A stretch of 64,000 nt of DNA from Nitrospinaceae bacterium. Its GTDB lineage: Bacteria > Nitrospinota > Nitrospinia > Nitrospinales > Nitrospinaceae. Positions 63,934-64,000 of the stretch are shown one piece after another. The stretch lies in the NCBI GenBank assembly GCA_028278405.1, contig JANQEK010000036.1, positions 35,485 through 99,484 of the forward strand, written 5' to 3'. The notes beneath the pieces are model-generated. The model saw only the letters and a program-made list of their open reading frames with translations. It did not search any database and was not told the origin of the DNA. The position numbers and the translations under genes were made by a program. Within the stretch, counting starts at the first letter, position 1. The number at the start of each line of letters is the position of its first letter.

Positions 63934-64000
63934 CGGAGGAGCACAAGCAGCGGATTGATCGGCCACGCTGGCGAGCACTACGTCATCTATCAGCTCTACC
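63934..64000 (+). CDS. Start of a GC-rich reading frame beyond the IS end (3' partial)
   Basis: One frame is open to the window edge and reads RRSTSSGLIGHAGEHYVIYQ in part. The G-x-AGE-x-YV segment resembles the N-terminus of small hypothetical or nuclease-like proteins, but the piece is too short to name. It shares the high GC of the istB fragment, so the foreign DNA continues past the IS end. Confidence 0.3.

Overview
The window looks like the chromosome of a Gram-negative, flagellated, probably chemolithotrophic bacterium. The outer membrane is shown by an LPS heptosyltransferase-like protein, an LpxL-type acyltransferase, a porin and a TonB-dependent receptor. My best guess is the Nitrospinota/Nitrospina lineage or a relative. 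This rests mainly on the operon at 6.6-12.8 kb, which pairs a CydA-like 'bd-like oxidase' protein with multihaem c cytochromes and an EB_dh-type haem-b domain; I know such sets from nitrite oxidisers. Nothing here is a taxonomic marker, so this is an inference. Most of the window has even, moderate GC, but the last ~790 bases are much richer in GC and come from another source.

Layout. 0-6.2 kb: the end of a WD40/caspase-type protein, then on the minus strand a membrane protein, gcvPB, a Trm112-like protein and an unusual PAP2-glycosyltransferase fusion; then on the plus strand a DUF2064 protein and hisD. 6.2-12.9 kb: a four-gene respiratory operon (CydA-like membrane protein plus three c-cytochrome proteins with five CxxCH sites) with its own promoter and intrinsic terminator. 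12.9-17.8 kb, minus strand: rpoZ, threonine aldolase, a small membrane protein, and a separate glnK-amtB-porin unit with a candidate sigma-54 promoter. 18.2-29.9 kb: a flagellar operon fliLMNOPQR-flhBAFG-(small membrane protein)-fliA. 29.9-34 kb, minus strand: LpxL-like acyltransferase, acpS, tsaC-like, purE, MFS transporter. 34-38.8 kb: cinA, a zinc-ribbon membrane protein, a rhomboid protease, and a NACHT-type NTPase fused to a formylglycine-enzyme-like domain. 38.9-41.8 kb: a REC/degenerate HD-GYP regulator with motA and motB. 41.9-45.8 kb: a complete riboflavin operon ribD-ribE-ribBA-ribH ending in nusB. 45.8-55.1 kb: phosphoesterase, AmiC-type amidase, der, a metallo-beta-lactamase/cyclic-nucleotide-binding fusion, an EF-G-like GTPase, an IHF/HU protein and a MerR regulator. 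55.1-60.8 kb: TonB-dependent receptor, secreted HExxH peptidase, Lcl/DUF1566 protein, aldehyde dehydrogenase. 60.9-63.2 kb: an NtrY-type histidine kinase.

The kinase is cut near its N-terminus at about 63,213, where the sequence switches abruptly to a GC-rich, actinobacterial-looking istB fragment (IS21 family), its right-end repeats, and the start of another GC-rich reading frame. No IS end lies at the switch, so an assembly chimera or a rearrangement is likelier than simple transposition.

The most interesting unexplained items are the bd-like respiratory operon without CydB, the NACHT-FGE protein, the MBL-cNMP protein next to der, the nested inverted repeat upstream of glnK, and the foreign junction. 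I found no tRNA, rRNA or CRISPR array.
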